NCBI GenBank assembly: GCA_963715285.1
Contig: CAVQRU010000002.1
Span: 124,001-188,000, forward strand
From: Sva-07 sp963715285
Lineage (GTDB): Bacteria > Actinomycetota > Acidimicrobiia > Acidimicrobiales > Ilumatobacteraceae
Length of the DNA stretch: 64,000 nucleotides
Direction: 5' to 3'
This document shows positions 1-8,418 of this stretch, piece after piece. The translations under genes were made by a program, and so were the position numbers. Below the pieces are notes generated by a model. That model had not been told where the DNA came from. It saw only the letters and a program-made list of their open reading frames with translations, and searched no databases. Position 1 is the stretch's first letter; each line of letters starts with the position of its first letter.

Positions 1-935
1 ACCACGGCCCCGAACATCACATGGTCAAGCAGGGCACACCGACCATGGGCGGCATCGCCATCGTCATCGCGGCGTTCATCGGCTGGATCATCGCCCATCT
101 CCGACGCGGGCTCGCGTTCTCCGATCAGACCATGATCGTGTGGGTCGGGGTGTTGTTCATGGCCCTGATGGGCCTGCTCGACGACCTGATCAAGGTCCGC
201 AAACGCCACAACCGCGGCATCTTCTGGAAGCAGAAGAACTACATCACGATGCTCGCCAGCGTGTTGATGGCCTGGTGGCTCGTCGTCGGCACGGGGATCT
301 CCGAGACGATCAACGTCACCCGCGGCGCCGTCGGACTCGAAGTGCCCACCGCGGTGTGGGTCGTCTGGGCGGGCATGATCATCTGGGCGACCACCAACGC
401 GGTCAACGTCACCGACGGGCTCGACGGGTTGGCATCGGGATCGGCGTTGATGGGGTTCGGCGCGTTCACGATCATCGCCTACTGGGGGTTCCGCAACCCC
501 GACATCTACAGCACGGTCGTCAATCCGTTGGACATGGGTGTGTTCGCGGCCGCATTCGCGGGCGGCTGTCTCGGCTTCCTGTGGTGGAACGCGGCACCGG
601 CACGGATCTTCATGGGCGACGTCGGCGCGCTGGCGATCGGTTCGGCGCTGGCCTTCTGCGCACTCACCCTCAACACCACGCTGCTGCTCATCCTGATCTG
701 CGGCATCAACGTGATCGAGGCCGGATCGGTCGCCGTCCAGATGGGGGTCTTCAAGGCCTCGGGTCGGAAGAAGCGCCTCTTCCGGATGTCGCCGATCCAC
801 CATCACTTCGAGTTGATCGGCTGGCCCGAGACCACCGTGATCATCCGCTTCTGGTTGATCTCGGCGATCTGTGTGGCAACAGCGCTCGCGATCTTCATCG
901 CCGACTTCACCGACATCAGTGCAGGTCTGTCGTGA
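1..935 (+). CDS. mraY: MraY, phospho-MurNAc-pentapeptide transferase (5' end missing)
   Basis: Integral membrane enzyme that moves phospho-MurNAc-pentapeptide from UDP onto undecaprenyl phosphate, making lipid I. The frame is open from the window edge: codons before the first ATG (position 21) read HGPEHHMVKQGTPTMGG, the conserved early cytoplasmic motif, so the true start lies upstream and about 50 residues are missing. Visible hallmarks are the paired Asp of GLLDDLIKV, NAVNVTDGLDGLA, the FMGDVGALAIG loop and the C-terminal SPIHHHFELIGWPE histidine loop. Multiple hydrophobic segments fit the 10-TM family. The stop overlaps the GTG start of murD. Identification is secure; only the N-terminus is absent. 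Confidence 0.97.
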   Translation, partial: HGPEHHMVKQGTPTMGGIAIVIAAFIGWIIAHLRRGLAFSDQTMIVWVGVLFMALMGLLDDLIKVRKRHNRGIFWKQKNYITMLASVLMAWWLVVGTGISETINVTRGAVGLEVPTAVWVVWAGMIIWATTNAVNVTDGLDGLASGSALMGFGAFTIIAYWGFRNPDIYSTVVNPLDMGVFAAAFAGGCLGFLWWNAAPARIFMGDVGALAIGSALAFCALTLNTTLLLILICGINVIEAGSVAVQMGVFKASGRKKRLFRMSPIHHHFELIGWPETTVIIRFWLISAICVATALAIFIADFTDISAGLS

Positions 936-2287
936 GTCGCGCGCTCGTCTACGGACTCGCCGTCGCCGGCGAGTCGACCGTCCGGGCACTCCGCAGCCGC
1001 GGGTACGAGGTACTGGTCGCCGACGACGAGGTGACCGATGCGCGCCGGGCGGTGGCAGCATCGTTCGACGCGGAGATCGTCGAACGACCGGCGGGCGCCG
1101 AACTCGAGCGGCTCGTCCGGGCCTGTGACCTCGTCAGCCCGGCTCCCGGCGTGCCCGAGACGCACCCGGTCGTCTCCGCCGCCCACGCACTCGACGTCCC
1201 CCTCGTCTCGGAGATCGAACTGGCCTACCGGTGGGAGCAGGAGCGGCCGGGCGGGCCACGCCCGATGCTGGCGATCACCGGCACCGACGGCAAGACCACC
1301 ACGACGCTGCTGGCCGTCGAGATGCTGCGAGCCGCAGGGCTCCGGACGATCGACGCCGGGAACACCGACACCCCGCTCGTCGACGCGATCGGCCTCGATC
1401 TCGATGCGTTCGTCGTCGAGGCCACGAGCTTCCGGCTCAACTGGACGCCGACCTTCCGTGCCGAGGGTGCCGCGTGGCTCAATCTCGCACCCGATCACCT
1501 GAACTGGCACCGGTCGATGGACACCTACGAGGCCGCCAAGGCACAGGTGTTCGCGAATCAGCGTGCCGACGACGTGGCGATCGGATTCGTCGACGACGAC
1601 GTGGTGATGCGCCGCCTGCGCGACGCTCCGGGCCGTCACATCACGTTCGGCGCCGCCGACGCCGACTACTGCGTCGTCGACGGCGCGCTGCACGGCCCCG
1701 GCGGGGCGATCGCGCCGGTCGCATCGATGAAGCGGAGCCTGCCCCACGACATCACGAACGCGCTCGCCGCCGCCGCCCTCGTGATCGAGACCGGTCTCGC
1801 CGGAACCGACGCCGTCGGTGAGGCGCTCGCCCGCTTCACCGGACCGCCGCACCGGCTCCAACACGTCGGCACCTGGGACGGCGTGGCGTGGTTCAACGAC
1901 TCGAAGGCCACCACGCCCCATGCCGCCGCCGCGGCGATCCGCTCGTTCGAGCGGGTGGTGTTGATCGCCGGCGGCTACGACAAGAAGGTCGACCTGTCGC
2001 CGATGGCAGCGACGCCGGACCACGTCGAGGCCGTGATCGCGCTCGGGGCGACCGCTCCCGCGGTCCTCGCGGCCTTCGACGGCGTTGCTCGCCGCGACGT
2101 GGTCGCCGACATGGACGAGGCCGTGGCGCTCGCCGCCCGCATCGCCACCGACGGGAGCACGGTCCTGCTCTCGCCGGGATGTGCCAGCTTCGACCAGTAC
2201 CAGGGCTTCGAACATCGCGGGGACCACTTCTGCGACCTCGTTCGAGCCGCACACGAATCAGAGGAGCCGTCATGTCCAGCACCCTGA
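932..2287 (+). CDS. murD: MurD, UDP-MurNAc-L-Ala:D-Glu ligase
   Basis: Cytoplasmic ATP-dependent ligase adding D-glutamate to UDP-MurNAc-L-alanine. Start GTG at 932 overlaps the mraY stop (GTGA), giving 451 aa, normal for MurD. N-terminal Rossmann-like domain (ALVYGLAVAGEST), central ATPase domain with P-loop AITGTDGKTTTT, and the C-terminal ligase domain with NDSKATTPHA and SPGCASFDQYQGFEHRG. Several family positions differ from textbook MurD: GTDGK instead of GxNGK, GNTDTPL instead of GNIGxPL, EATSFRLN instead of ExSSFQL. Order in the cluster (mraY-murD-ftsW) supports MurD over the other Mur ligases. Confidence 0.93.
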   Translation: MSRALVYGLAVAGESTVRALRSRGYEVLVADDEVTDARRAVAASFDAEIVERPAGAELERLVRACDLVSPAPGVPETHPVVSAAHALDVPLVSEIELAYRWEQERPGGPRPMLAITGTDGKTTTTLLAVEMLRAAGLRTIDAGNTDTPLVDAIGLDLDAFVVEATSFRLNWTPTFRAEGAAWLNLAPDHLNWHRSMDTYEAAKAQVFANQRADDVAIGFVDDDVVMRRLRDAPGRHITFGAADADYCVVDGALHGPGGAIAPVASMKRSLPHDITNALAAAALVIETGLAGTDAVGEALARFTGPPHRLQHVGTWDGVAWFNDSKATTPHAAAAAIRSFERVVLIAGGYDKKVDLSPMAATPDHVEAVIALGATAPAVLAAFDGVARRDVVADMDEAVALAARIATDGSTVLLSPGCASFDQYQGFEHRGDHFCDLVRAAHESEEPSCPAP

Positions 2288-3585
2288 CCGTCGCCGATCG
2301 CCGCCGAGCCGCTCTCGAACGCCTGCACGGCACCGACGACGCGAAGCCGGCGCGCGGACGCGCTCGCACATCCTCACCGACGCCGTCGGGATCACGGTCG
2401 CGAGCGTCCGCGCGGTCGCGGCGTCCTGCGATGGTTCGTCAGGCGCCTCGGCGGGCGGCGCCGGCCCCGCGGGTCCGACCCGTGCTCGGACCACCGCCAG
2501 GCACGTTCTACGCGATCGCCGGCGTGGTGACCGTGCTCGTGATGCTCGGTCTCGTGATGGTGCTCTCGGCGTCAGCGGTCACCGAGGCGAACCTCGGCCA
2601 CTCGCCCTACCGGGTGTTCGGCAAGCAGGCGATGTGGGCGGTGCTCGGCATGATCGGCCTCGTCATCTGCGTCAAGATCGACTACCGGTCGTGGCGACGG
2701 GTGATCATCCCGCTCGGCACGCTCGCCGCAGCTGCGATGGCCGCGCCGTTCGCGCCCGGGATCGGCGCCAACGTCAACGGTGCGCAGTCGTGGATCCGGA
2801 TGGGTCCGCTGAGCGTGCAACCGTCGGAGTTCCTCAAGCTGGCAGTCGTGCTGCTCGCTGCCGATCTCCTCGTCCGCCGACAGGACGATCTGGGGGACCG
2901 TCGTCGCACCCTGCTGCCGATCGGGGTCCTCGCCGCCGTCGGTGCCGGCCTGTGTCTCGTCCAGGGCGACCTCGGCTCCGCGGTCGTGCTCGGCGCGATC
3001 GTGTTCAGTGTCGCCTGGATCGCCGGAGTGCCGGTGACGCCGCTGGCGGTGATGGTCGCCGGAGCAGCCGGGGCCGCGCTGCTGTTCGTGGTGTCCAGCC
3101 CGCGGCGCCTCGACCGCTTCACCGCCTTCATGAACGTCACCGAGGAGAAGGACCACCTCGCCTACCAGACCTACCAGGGATTCCTGAGCATGGCCTCCGG
3201 TGGGATCACCGGCTCGGGCATCGGCGGCAGCAACGGCAAACTCGGCTACCTGCCGTACGCCCACAGCGACTTCATCTTCGCCGTGATCGCGGACGAACTC
3301 GGGCTGATCGGCACGATCGCCGTGATCGGAGGCTTCGTCATGCTCGTCGGTCTCGGTGTCCAGACCGCCCTCGCCGCTCCGGATCGTTTCGGGATGCTGT
3401 TGGCCGGTGGGCTCGCCGCATGGTTCGGTGTGCAGGCGATCGTCAACCTCGGCGGTGTGACCGGGTTGATGCCGGTCACCGGCCTCACGTTGCCGTTCTT
3501 CTCGGCCGGAGGCAGCTCGTTGTTCGTGAGCATGCTCGCGGCCGGCCTGCTGCTCAGCGTCGCCCGCCGCGTCAACTCCGCATGA
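2272..3585 (+). CDS. ftsW: FtsW, SEDS-family peptidoglycan polymerase of the divisome
   Basis: Polytopic SEDS protein that polymerises lipid II at the division septum with its partner class B PBP. I place the start at ATG 2272, inside the end of murD, because GAGGAG at 2261-2266 sits just upstream; this gives 437 aa. The first ~75 residues are a basic, Arg/Ala/Pro-rich cytoplasmic tail, followed by about ten hydrophobic segments beginning near FYAIAGVVTVLVMLG. Conserved SEDS elements include GANVNGAQSWIRMGPLSVQP, PSEFLKLA and YLPYAHSDFIFAVIADELG (usual form PEAHTDFIFAVIGEELG). The stop overlaps the murG start (ATGA). FtsW rather than RodA is chosen from the cluster context. Confidence 0.94.
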   Translation: MSSTLTVADRRRAALERLHGTDDAKPARGRARTSSPTPSGSRSRASARSRRPAMVRQAPRRAAPAPRVRPVLGPPPGTFYAIAGVVTVLVMLGLVMVLSASAVTEANLGHSPYRVFGKQAMWAVLGMIGLVICVKIDYRSWRRVIIPLGTLAAAAMAAPFAPGIGANVNGAQSWIRMGPLSVQPSEFLKLAVVLLAADLLVRRQDDLGDRRRTLLPIGVLAAVGAGLCLVQGDLGSAVVLGAIVFSVAWIAGVPVTPLAVMVAGAAGAALLFVVSSPRRLDRFTAFMNVTEEKDHLAYQTYQGFLSMASGGITGSGIGGSNGKLGYLPYAHSDFIFAVIADELGLIGTIAVIGGFVMLVGLGVQTALAAPDRFGMLLAGGLAAWFGVQAIVNLGGVTGLMPVTGLTLPFFSAGGSSLFVSMLAAGLLLSVARRVNSA

Positions 3586-4691
3586 GCGCCGAGGTGTTCG
3601 CCGTCGTCGCGGGCGGTGGCACGTCAGGCCACGTGCTGCCGGCGTTGGCGGTCGCCGACGCGCTCGTCGCAACCGGCCACGATCCGACGAGCATCCACTA
3701 CGTGGGCGCGCAGCGGGGGATCGAGACCCGCTTGCTCCCCGACACGCCGTACCCGAGCACGTTCCTCGACGTCACCGGGTTCCAACGCCGCCTCACGCGA
3801 CAGAACATCGGTTTCGTCCCCAAGATGCTCCGCAGCACCCGGGAGGCCACGGCGCTCCTGAGGGAGTGGTCACCCGCCGTGGTGGTCTCGGTGGGCGGAT
3901 ACGCCAGCATGCCCGCCGTGTTCGCCGCGGGTCGGCTGGGCATCCCGGTGGTCGTGGTCTCCTACGACCGCACCCCTGGTCGGGCGAGCCGGCTCGCGGC
4001 CCGTCGGGCAGCGGCATGCGCCGTCGCGTTCGAGAACTCCCCGCTCCCGCGCGCCGAACTCACCGGGGCTCCGGTTCGCCAGGTCGTGCTCGACGTCGAT
4101 CGCAGCGCCGAGCATCGTGTCGCAGCACGACGGCGCCTCGGCGTGCCCGACGACCGGTTCATGATCGCGGTGATGGGCGGCTCGCTCGGCTCCGGCGTCC
4201 TCAACGAGGCGATCGCCGAGTACCTCTCCGCACATCGTGACGACGATCACCTGGCGGTGCGACAGGTGGCGGGGGAGCGCTTCGCCGCTTCGGTCGCGGT
4301 GATGGGACCCGGGGTGCTCCACCAGGTCGTCGCCTACGAATCCGACATGCCGTCGGTGTACGCCGCCTGCGACCTGCTGATCGGACGGGGCGGCGCCAGC
4401 ACGGTGCACGAGGTCGCCGTGACGGGAACGCCGTCCGTCCTGGTTCCATGGGCGGCCTCCGCCGACGACCACCAGACCGACAACGTTCGTTGGTTGAGCG
4501 AGGTCGGTGGAGCAGTGCTACTCCCAGAATCCCAACTCTCGGGACTCGCCGCGGTCATCGACGAACTCCGCTCCGACCCGGATCAGCGGGCGCAACTGTC
4601 CGCCGCGGCCAGGGGCCGAGGTGAGATCAGCAGGTCGGGGGCCTTGGCCCGATTGATCGAGCGCGTCGCCGTAACATCGACAGGATCGTGA
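3582..4691 (+). CDS. murG: MurG, lipid II synthase (GlcNAc transferase)
   Basis: Peripheral membrane GT-B glycosyltransferase that adds GlcNAc to lipid I. 369 aa from ATG 3582, coupled to ftsW. N-terminal glycine loop VAGGGTSGHVLPALAVADAL, then VSVGGYASMPAV and, in the UDP-GlcNAc domain, MGGSLGSGVLNEAI, GRGGASTVHEVA and PWAASADDHQTDN. Two usually conserved places differ: the HEQN segment reads VVVVSYDRTPGRAS, and GGSQGA reads GGSLGS. The general fold, length and cluster position make the assignment firm, but these substitutions are unusual for MurG. Confidence 0.93.
   Translation: MSAEVFAVVAGGGTSGHVLPALAVADALVATGHDPTSIHYVGAQRGIETRLLPDTPYPSTFLDVTGFQRRLTRQNIGFVPKMLRSTREATALLREWSPAVVVSVGGYASMPAVFAAGRLGIPVVVVSYDRTPGRASRLAARRAAACAVAFENSPLPRAELTGAPVRQVVLDVDRSAEHRVAARRRLGVPDDRFMIAVMGGSLGSGVLNEAIAEYLSAHRDDDHLAVRQVAGERFAASVAVMGPGVLHQVVAYESDMPSVYAACDLLIGRGGASTVHEVAVTGTPSVLVPWAASADDHQTDNVRWLSEVGGAVLLPESQLSGLAAVIDELRSDPDQRAQLSAAARGRGEISRSGALARLIERVAVTSTGS
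4672..4677 (+). promoter_or_regulatory. Possible internal -10 element (TAACAT) before murC
   Basis: TAACAT matches TANNNT and ends 10 nt before the murC GTG at 4688. It lies inside the last codons of murG. No convincing -35 is seen; it could supply extra murC transcript. Weak call. Confidence 0.25.
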
Positions 4692-6202
4692 CTCCCCCCG
4701 TTCCTGCTCTCGCTGCGTCCGTCGCCTCCGGCACCGGTCCGCCTGACGGAAGGTGGTCGGCACGCAGCGCGCTCGTTGCTCGGTCCGTTCCGGTCGTGGC
4801 GCCGCCTGCCGCTCTCCTCGACCTGGCCATTCCGCACCGTTTGCACGTGGTCGGCGTGGGTGGGCCAGGGATGAGCGCCGTCGCGATCGCACTCGCGGAG
4901 ATGGGTCACAGCGTGTCCGGATCCGATCTGCGTGATCATCCGGTGCTGGAGCGCGTCCGTGCCGCCGGCGTCGACGTGCACATCGGCCACGACCGCGCCG
5001 TGGTCCACGGTGTCGACGCGGTCACGGCGTCCACCGCGATCCCGACGAGCAACATCGAGCTCGCCGAGGCCCGAGAGCTCGGCATCGAGGTGCTGTCGCG
5101 AGCCGGGATGCTGGCGTCGATCTGCGCCCAGGCCGACGCGGTGGCGGTGGCGGGCACCCACGGCAAGACCACCACCACCTCGATGCTGATGTTGGTGCTG
5201 GCGCAGGCCGGACAGCGACCGAGCTTCATCGTCGGCGGTGACGTCACCGACGTCGGCACCGGTGCCCAGTGGACCAGGGGGAAGTGGCTCGTCGTCGAGG
5301 CCGACGAGAGTGACGGCACGCACCTCGAGTTGCCGCTGTACGGCACGATCCTCACCAACGTCGACGTCGACCATCTCGATCACTACGGCTCGTTCGACGG
5401 GATCGTCGACGGCTTCGACCGCTACCTCGCCCAGGTGCGGGGCCCCAAGGTCGTGTGCGGCGACGACGACATCGCCGCCGAACTCGCTCGTCGTCACGGT
5501 GCGCGCACCTATGGGCTCTCGCCCGACTGCGACGTCCGCGCCGTCGAGGTCACCCCGAGCGACGGCGCGTTCACCTTCGTGGTGGAGCGCCGTACGAACT
5601 CGGAGCCTCACGAGCGCGTCGGGGCCGTCTCCCTGCCGTTGCGCGGGTTGCACAACGTCACCAATGCCCTCGGGGTCGTGGCGATGGCACTCGAACTCGA
5701 CGTGCCCTTCGACGACATCAGGGCCGCCCTCGAACGATTCGGCGGCGTCGCACGGCGCTTCGACGTGCGCGGCACCGACGGCGGCGCCACGTTCGTCGAC
5801 GACTACGCACACATCCCCTCGGAGATCGCCGCCGTCATTGCCGCCGCTCGCAGCAGTGGCGACGGCTGGCAACGCGTGATCGCGGTGTTCCAGCCCAACC
5901 GCTACAACCGCATCGCCGAGATGTGGCAGGACTACCACCGTGCGTTCGCCGACGCCGACCTGGTGGTCCTCACCGACATCTATCCGTCGGGCACCGTGCC
6001 GATCCCCGGCGTGACGGGCAAGCTGATCGTCAACGCCGTCACCGAGGCGCACCCGGAACAACGCGTGGTCTGGCTCCCGCGTCGCGACGACCTGGTGCGC
6101 TTCCTGCGTGACGAGGTGCGTGCGGGTGACGTCTGCATCTCGATGGGGTGTGGAGACATCGCGACACTGCCGAGCGAGGTGCTCGATGCCCGCCGTCGCT
6201 GA
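4688..6202 (+). CDS. murC: MurC, UDP-MurNAc:L-alanine ligase
   Basis: Cytoplasmic ATP-dependent ligase adding the first residue (L-Ala) of the stem peptide. Start GTG 4688 overlaps the murG stop (GTGA); 504 aa, slightly long because ~45 residues (Ala/Pro/Ser-rich) precede the Rossmann motif HVVGVGGPGMSAVAIALAEM. ATP-binding AGTHGKTTTTSM, VEADESDGTHLELP and the C-terminal DDYAHIPSEIAAVI (usual form DDYGHHPTE) identify MurC/Mpl; the position before murB favours MurC. The long N-terminus could mean a later true start, but no better start with a ribosome site is seen. Confidence 0.93.
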   Translation: MTPPVPALAASVASGTGPPDGRWSARSALVARSVPVVAPPAALLDLAIPHRLHVVGVGGPGMSAVAIALAEMGHSVSGSDLRDHPVLERVRAAGVDVHIGHDRAVVHGVDAVTASTAIPTSNIELAEARELGIEVLSRAGMLASICAQADAVAVAGTHGKTTTTSMLMLVLAQAGQRPSFIVGGDVTDVGTGAQWTRGKWLVVEADESDGTHLELPLYGTILTNVDVDHLDHYGSFDGIVDGFDRYLAQVRGPKVVCGDDDIAAELARRHGARTYGLSPDCDVRAVEVTPSDGAFTFVVERRTNSEPHERVGAVSLPLRGLHNVTNALGVVAMALELDVPFDDIRAALERFGGVARRFDVRGTDGGATFVDDYAHIPSEIAAVIAAARSSGDGWQRVIAVFQPNRYNRIAEMWQDYHRAFADADLVVLTDIYPSGTVPIPGVTGKLIVNAVTEAHPEQRVVWLPRRDDLVRFLRDEVRAGDVCISMGCGDIATLPSEVLDARRR

Positions 6203-7142
6203 GCGCGGGGCCGATCACGACGCGGGCGCCGTTGCCGCGGCAATCCTGGGTCCGCTCGCGGAGCGTGACGTTCCGCTCGGCCCGCTCACCACCTATCGGG
6301 TCGGAGGTCCCGCGGACGTGTTCGTGCGGGCGCGCCGAGTCGACGACCTGGTGTCGGTCGCGGAGGCCGCGGAACGCTCGCGTCTCGACGTGCTGCTGAT
6401 CGGTCGGGGATCGAACATGCTCATCGCCGACAGCGGGTTCCGAGGCATCGCGGTGAGCCTGGTCGATCTCGACGACGTCCTCGACATCGACGACGACACC
6501 GCCGTCGTGACGGCATCCGCCGGCATGGCGCTGCCGATCGTCGCACGCAAGACCGCGGCGGCCGGCCTCTCGGGCTTCGAATGGGCGGTCGGTGTTCCGG
6601 GGTCGATCGGTGGCGCCGTCCGCATGAACGCCGGCGGTCATGGTTCCGACATGGCAGCGGTGCTCGTCGACGTCACCGTCGTCGACCTCGCGGGGGCGAC
6701 GGACGTCCGGACCGTGCCCGTCGCCGAGATCGGCTTGGGGTTCCGTCACAGCGACCTCCCCGACTCCGTCGTGGTCGTCTCGGCGCGCCTCCAGCTCGCG
6801 CACGGTGACCGAGCGACGTCGGAGGCGGCGATCGCGGAGATCGTGTCGTGGCGACGTGCCAACCAGCCCGGTGGTCAGAACGCGGGTTCGGTGTTCGTCA
6901 ACCCGGTGCCGGGTGAGGTGAGTGCCGGCGCACTGATCGACGCTGCCGGTCTGCGAGGGCTGCGCCTGGGCTCGGCCCACGTGTCGGAGAAGCACGCCAA
7001 CTTCATCCAGGTCGCCGACGGTGGCTCCGCCGACGACGTCCGCGCGCTGATGCGGGTCGTGCGCCGGCGCGTCGAGGAGACGAGCGGGTACGCGCTGCGC
7101 AGCGAGATCCGGCTGGTGGGCTTCGAGGACGTCGAGTACTGA
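6186..7142 (+). CDS. murB: MurB, UDP-N-acetylenolpyruvoylglucosamine reductase
   Basis: FAD- and NADPH-dependent reductase that makes UDP-MurNAc. ATG 6186, inside the end of murC and preceded by GCGAGGTG, gives 318 aa. FAD-binding segments GPLTTYRVGGPADVFV, GRGSNMLIADSGFRG and GVPGSIGGAVRMNAGGHGSD are present. The proton-donor serine lies in NAGSVFVNP (about S235) and the late glutamate in SEIRLVGF (about E307). GLRGLRLGSAHVSEKHANFI marks the type I/II C-terminal domain. Followed after one base by ftsQ. Confidence 0.96.
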   Translation: MPAVAERGADHDAGAVAAAILGPLAERDVPLGPLTTYRVGGPADVFVRARRVDDLVSVAEAAERSRLDVLLIGRGSNMLIADSGFRGIAVSLVDLDDVLDIDDDTAVVTASAGMALPIVARKTAAAGLSGFEWAVGVPGSIGGAVRMNAGGHGSDMAAVLVDVTVVDLAGATDVRTVPVAEIGLGFRHSDLPDSVVVVSARLQLAHGDRATSEAAIAEIVSWRRANQPGGQNAGSVFVNPVPGEVSAGALIDAAGLRGLRLGSAHVSEKHANFIQVADGGSADDVRALMRVVRRRVEETSGYALRSEIRLVGFEDVEY

Positions 7143-7143
7143 C

Positions 7144-8280
7144 ATGCGGTGGCGACGAACGTCCGCTGAACGGTCCGACGAACTCGACGGCGCCGTCGAC
7201 GGTGGCGCGGGGACCGAAGGTGTCCGGATCATCCACGTCGGCGAAGCAGCCGGCGACGAACTTCCCGAGGTTCCCGACCCGAGCGTGCTCGACGAGCTCT
7301 CCACCGCGTTCGGTGGAGAACCCGGAGCGACCGGTGCCGACGACGCGTCGGTTCCTCCGTCGATCATCTCGATCGGGGCCGACGACGAACTTCCGGACGC
7401 GGTGTACCTCGACGAAGGCGCCGGCGACGACGAGTCGTCGGGAGGCCGACCGGTCTTCATCGACGACGATGGCAGCAGCGACGCGGTCATGCCGAAGGAC
7501 GCAACGTCGCGCGGCATCGAACCACGGCTGCGTCAGCGGCGGATCGGCGTGCGCCGCGCCGCCAGCCGCAAGCGCCTCTGGTGGGCGGCAATCGTGGCCG
7601 CGGTGGTCGTCGTCGCGGTCGCCGTGCTCGCCGTCCTCGGATCATCGTGGTTCGCTGTCGACCAGGTGTCGGTCAGCGGCAACGTCTACACCGACCGGGA
7701 TGCACTCGACGCCGTGATCGAAGACCTGCGCGGGACGCCCGTCCTGCTCGTCGACACCGCCGAGGTCGAAGCGGCGCTCGAGGCGATCCCGTGGGTCGAA
7801 GCGGCCCGTGTCACGACCCGGTTCCCCGACTCGGCGCGCATCGAGATCAGAGAACGCACCCCGGTGGCGTCGATGCTCGGAGAGGACACACGCTCGCGGG
7901 TGCTCGATGCCGACGGCCGGGTGCTCGCGGTGATCGAGGGGCAGCCGGTGGCCCTCGTGTGGATCAGCGGACCCGGCACCCTCGACCTCGGCGAGGGCGA
8001 CACGGCGCCGATCGGCTATCAGGCCGCAGCGTCGCTCGTCACCAAGCTCACGCCCACGATCCGCACTCGGGTCGAGTCGATGCTCGTCACGCCCGACGGC
8101 TCGGACCTGGTGCTCGTGCTCACGAGCCCGTCGGGGCCGATCGAGGTCCGCTTCGGCTCGGCGATCGGTGACAACCAGCAGATCGAGAAGCTCGTGAGAC
8201 TGGAGCGCAAACTCGATGATCTCGGCGACGAGTCGGTGTCGGTGATCGATGTCTCGACCGCGGAAGTGACGGTGCGATGA
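7144..8280 (+). CDS. ftsQ: FtsQ/DivIB-type divisome protein with POTRA domain
   Basis: Bitopic membrane protein linking early and late divisome parts. 378 aa. Residues 1-~140 form a long acidic cytoplasmic tail rich in Asp/Glu/Gly, followed by a basic patch (RQRRIGVRRAASRKR), one membrane segment (AAIVAAVVVVAVAVLAVLG) and a POTRA domain beginning WFAVDQVSVSGNVYTDRDAL with the typical ALEAIPWVEAARVTTRFPD strand-turn. The acidic tail is much longer than in E. coli FtsQ. Placed between murB and ftsZ as usual for actinobacteria. Confidence 0.92.
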   Translation: MRWRRTSAERSDELDGAVDGGAGTEGVRIIHVGEAAGDELPEVPDPSVLDELSTAFGGEPGATGADDASVPPSIISIGADDELPDAVYLDEGAGDDESSGGRPVFIDDDGSSDAVMPKDATSRGIEPRLRQRRIGVRRAASRKRLWWAAIVAAVVVVAVAVLAVLGSSWFAVDQVSVSGNVYTDRDALDAVIEDLRGTPVLLVDTAEVEAALEAIPWVEAARVTTRFPDSARIEIRERTPVASMLGEDTRSRVLDADGRVLAVIEGQPVALVWISGPGTLDLGEGDTAPIGYQAAASLVTKLTPTIRTRVESMLVTPDGSDLVLVLTSPSGPIEVRFGSAIGDNQQIEKLVRLERKLDDLGDESVSVIDVSTAEVTVR

Positions 8281-8348
8281 GGTGCCCGGGCCGCTCGTTC
8301 GACAGTGTCCGTGTTCTACGGGCACATACCTGGCAGGATGTGGCGCAC

Positions 8349-8354
8349 TACTCT
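8349..8354 (+). promoter_or_regulatory. Candidate -10 element (TACTCT) for ftsZ
   Basis: TACTCT lies in the 138-bp gap between ftsQ and ftsZ. It would give a leader of about 58 nt that includes the GGAGG ribosome site at 8406-8410. No clear -35 found. Unlike many genes here, ftsZ would therefore be translated from a leader. Confidence 0.35.
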
Positions 8355-8418
8355 CCACCCTCGCCCGCTCGCTCGAAACGAATCGACTCATGAACCACAA
8401 CCAATGGAGGATCAGCTG

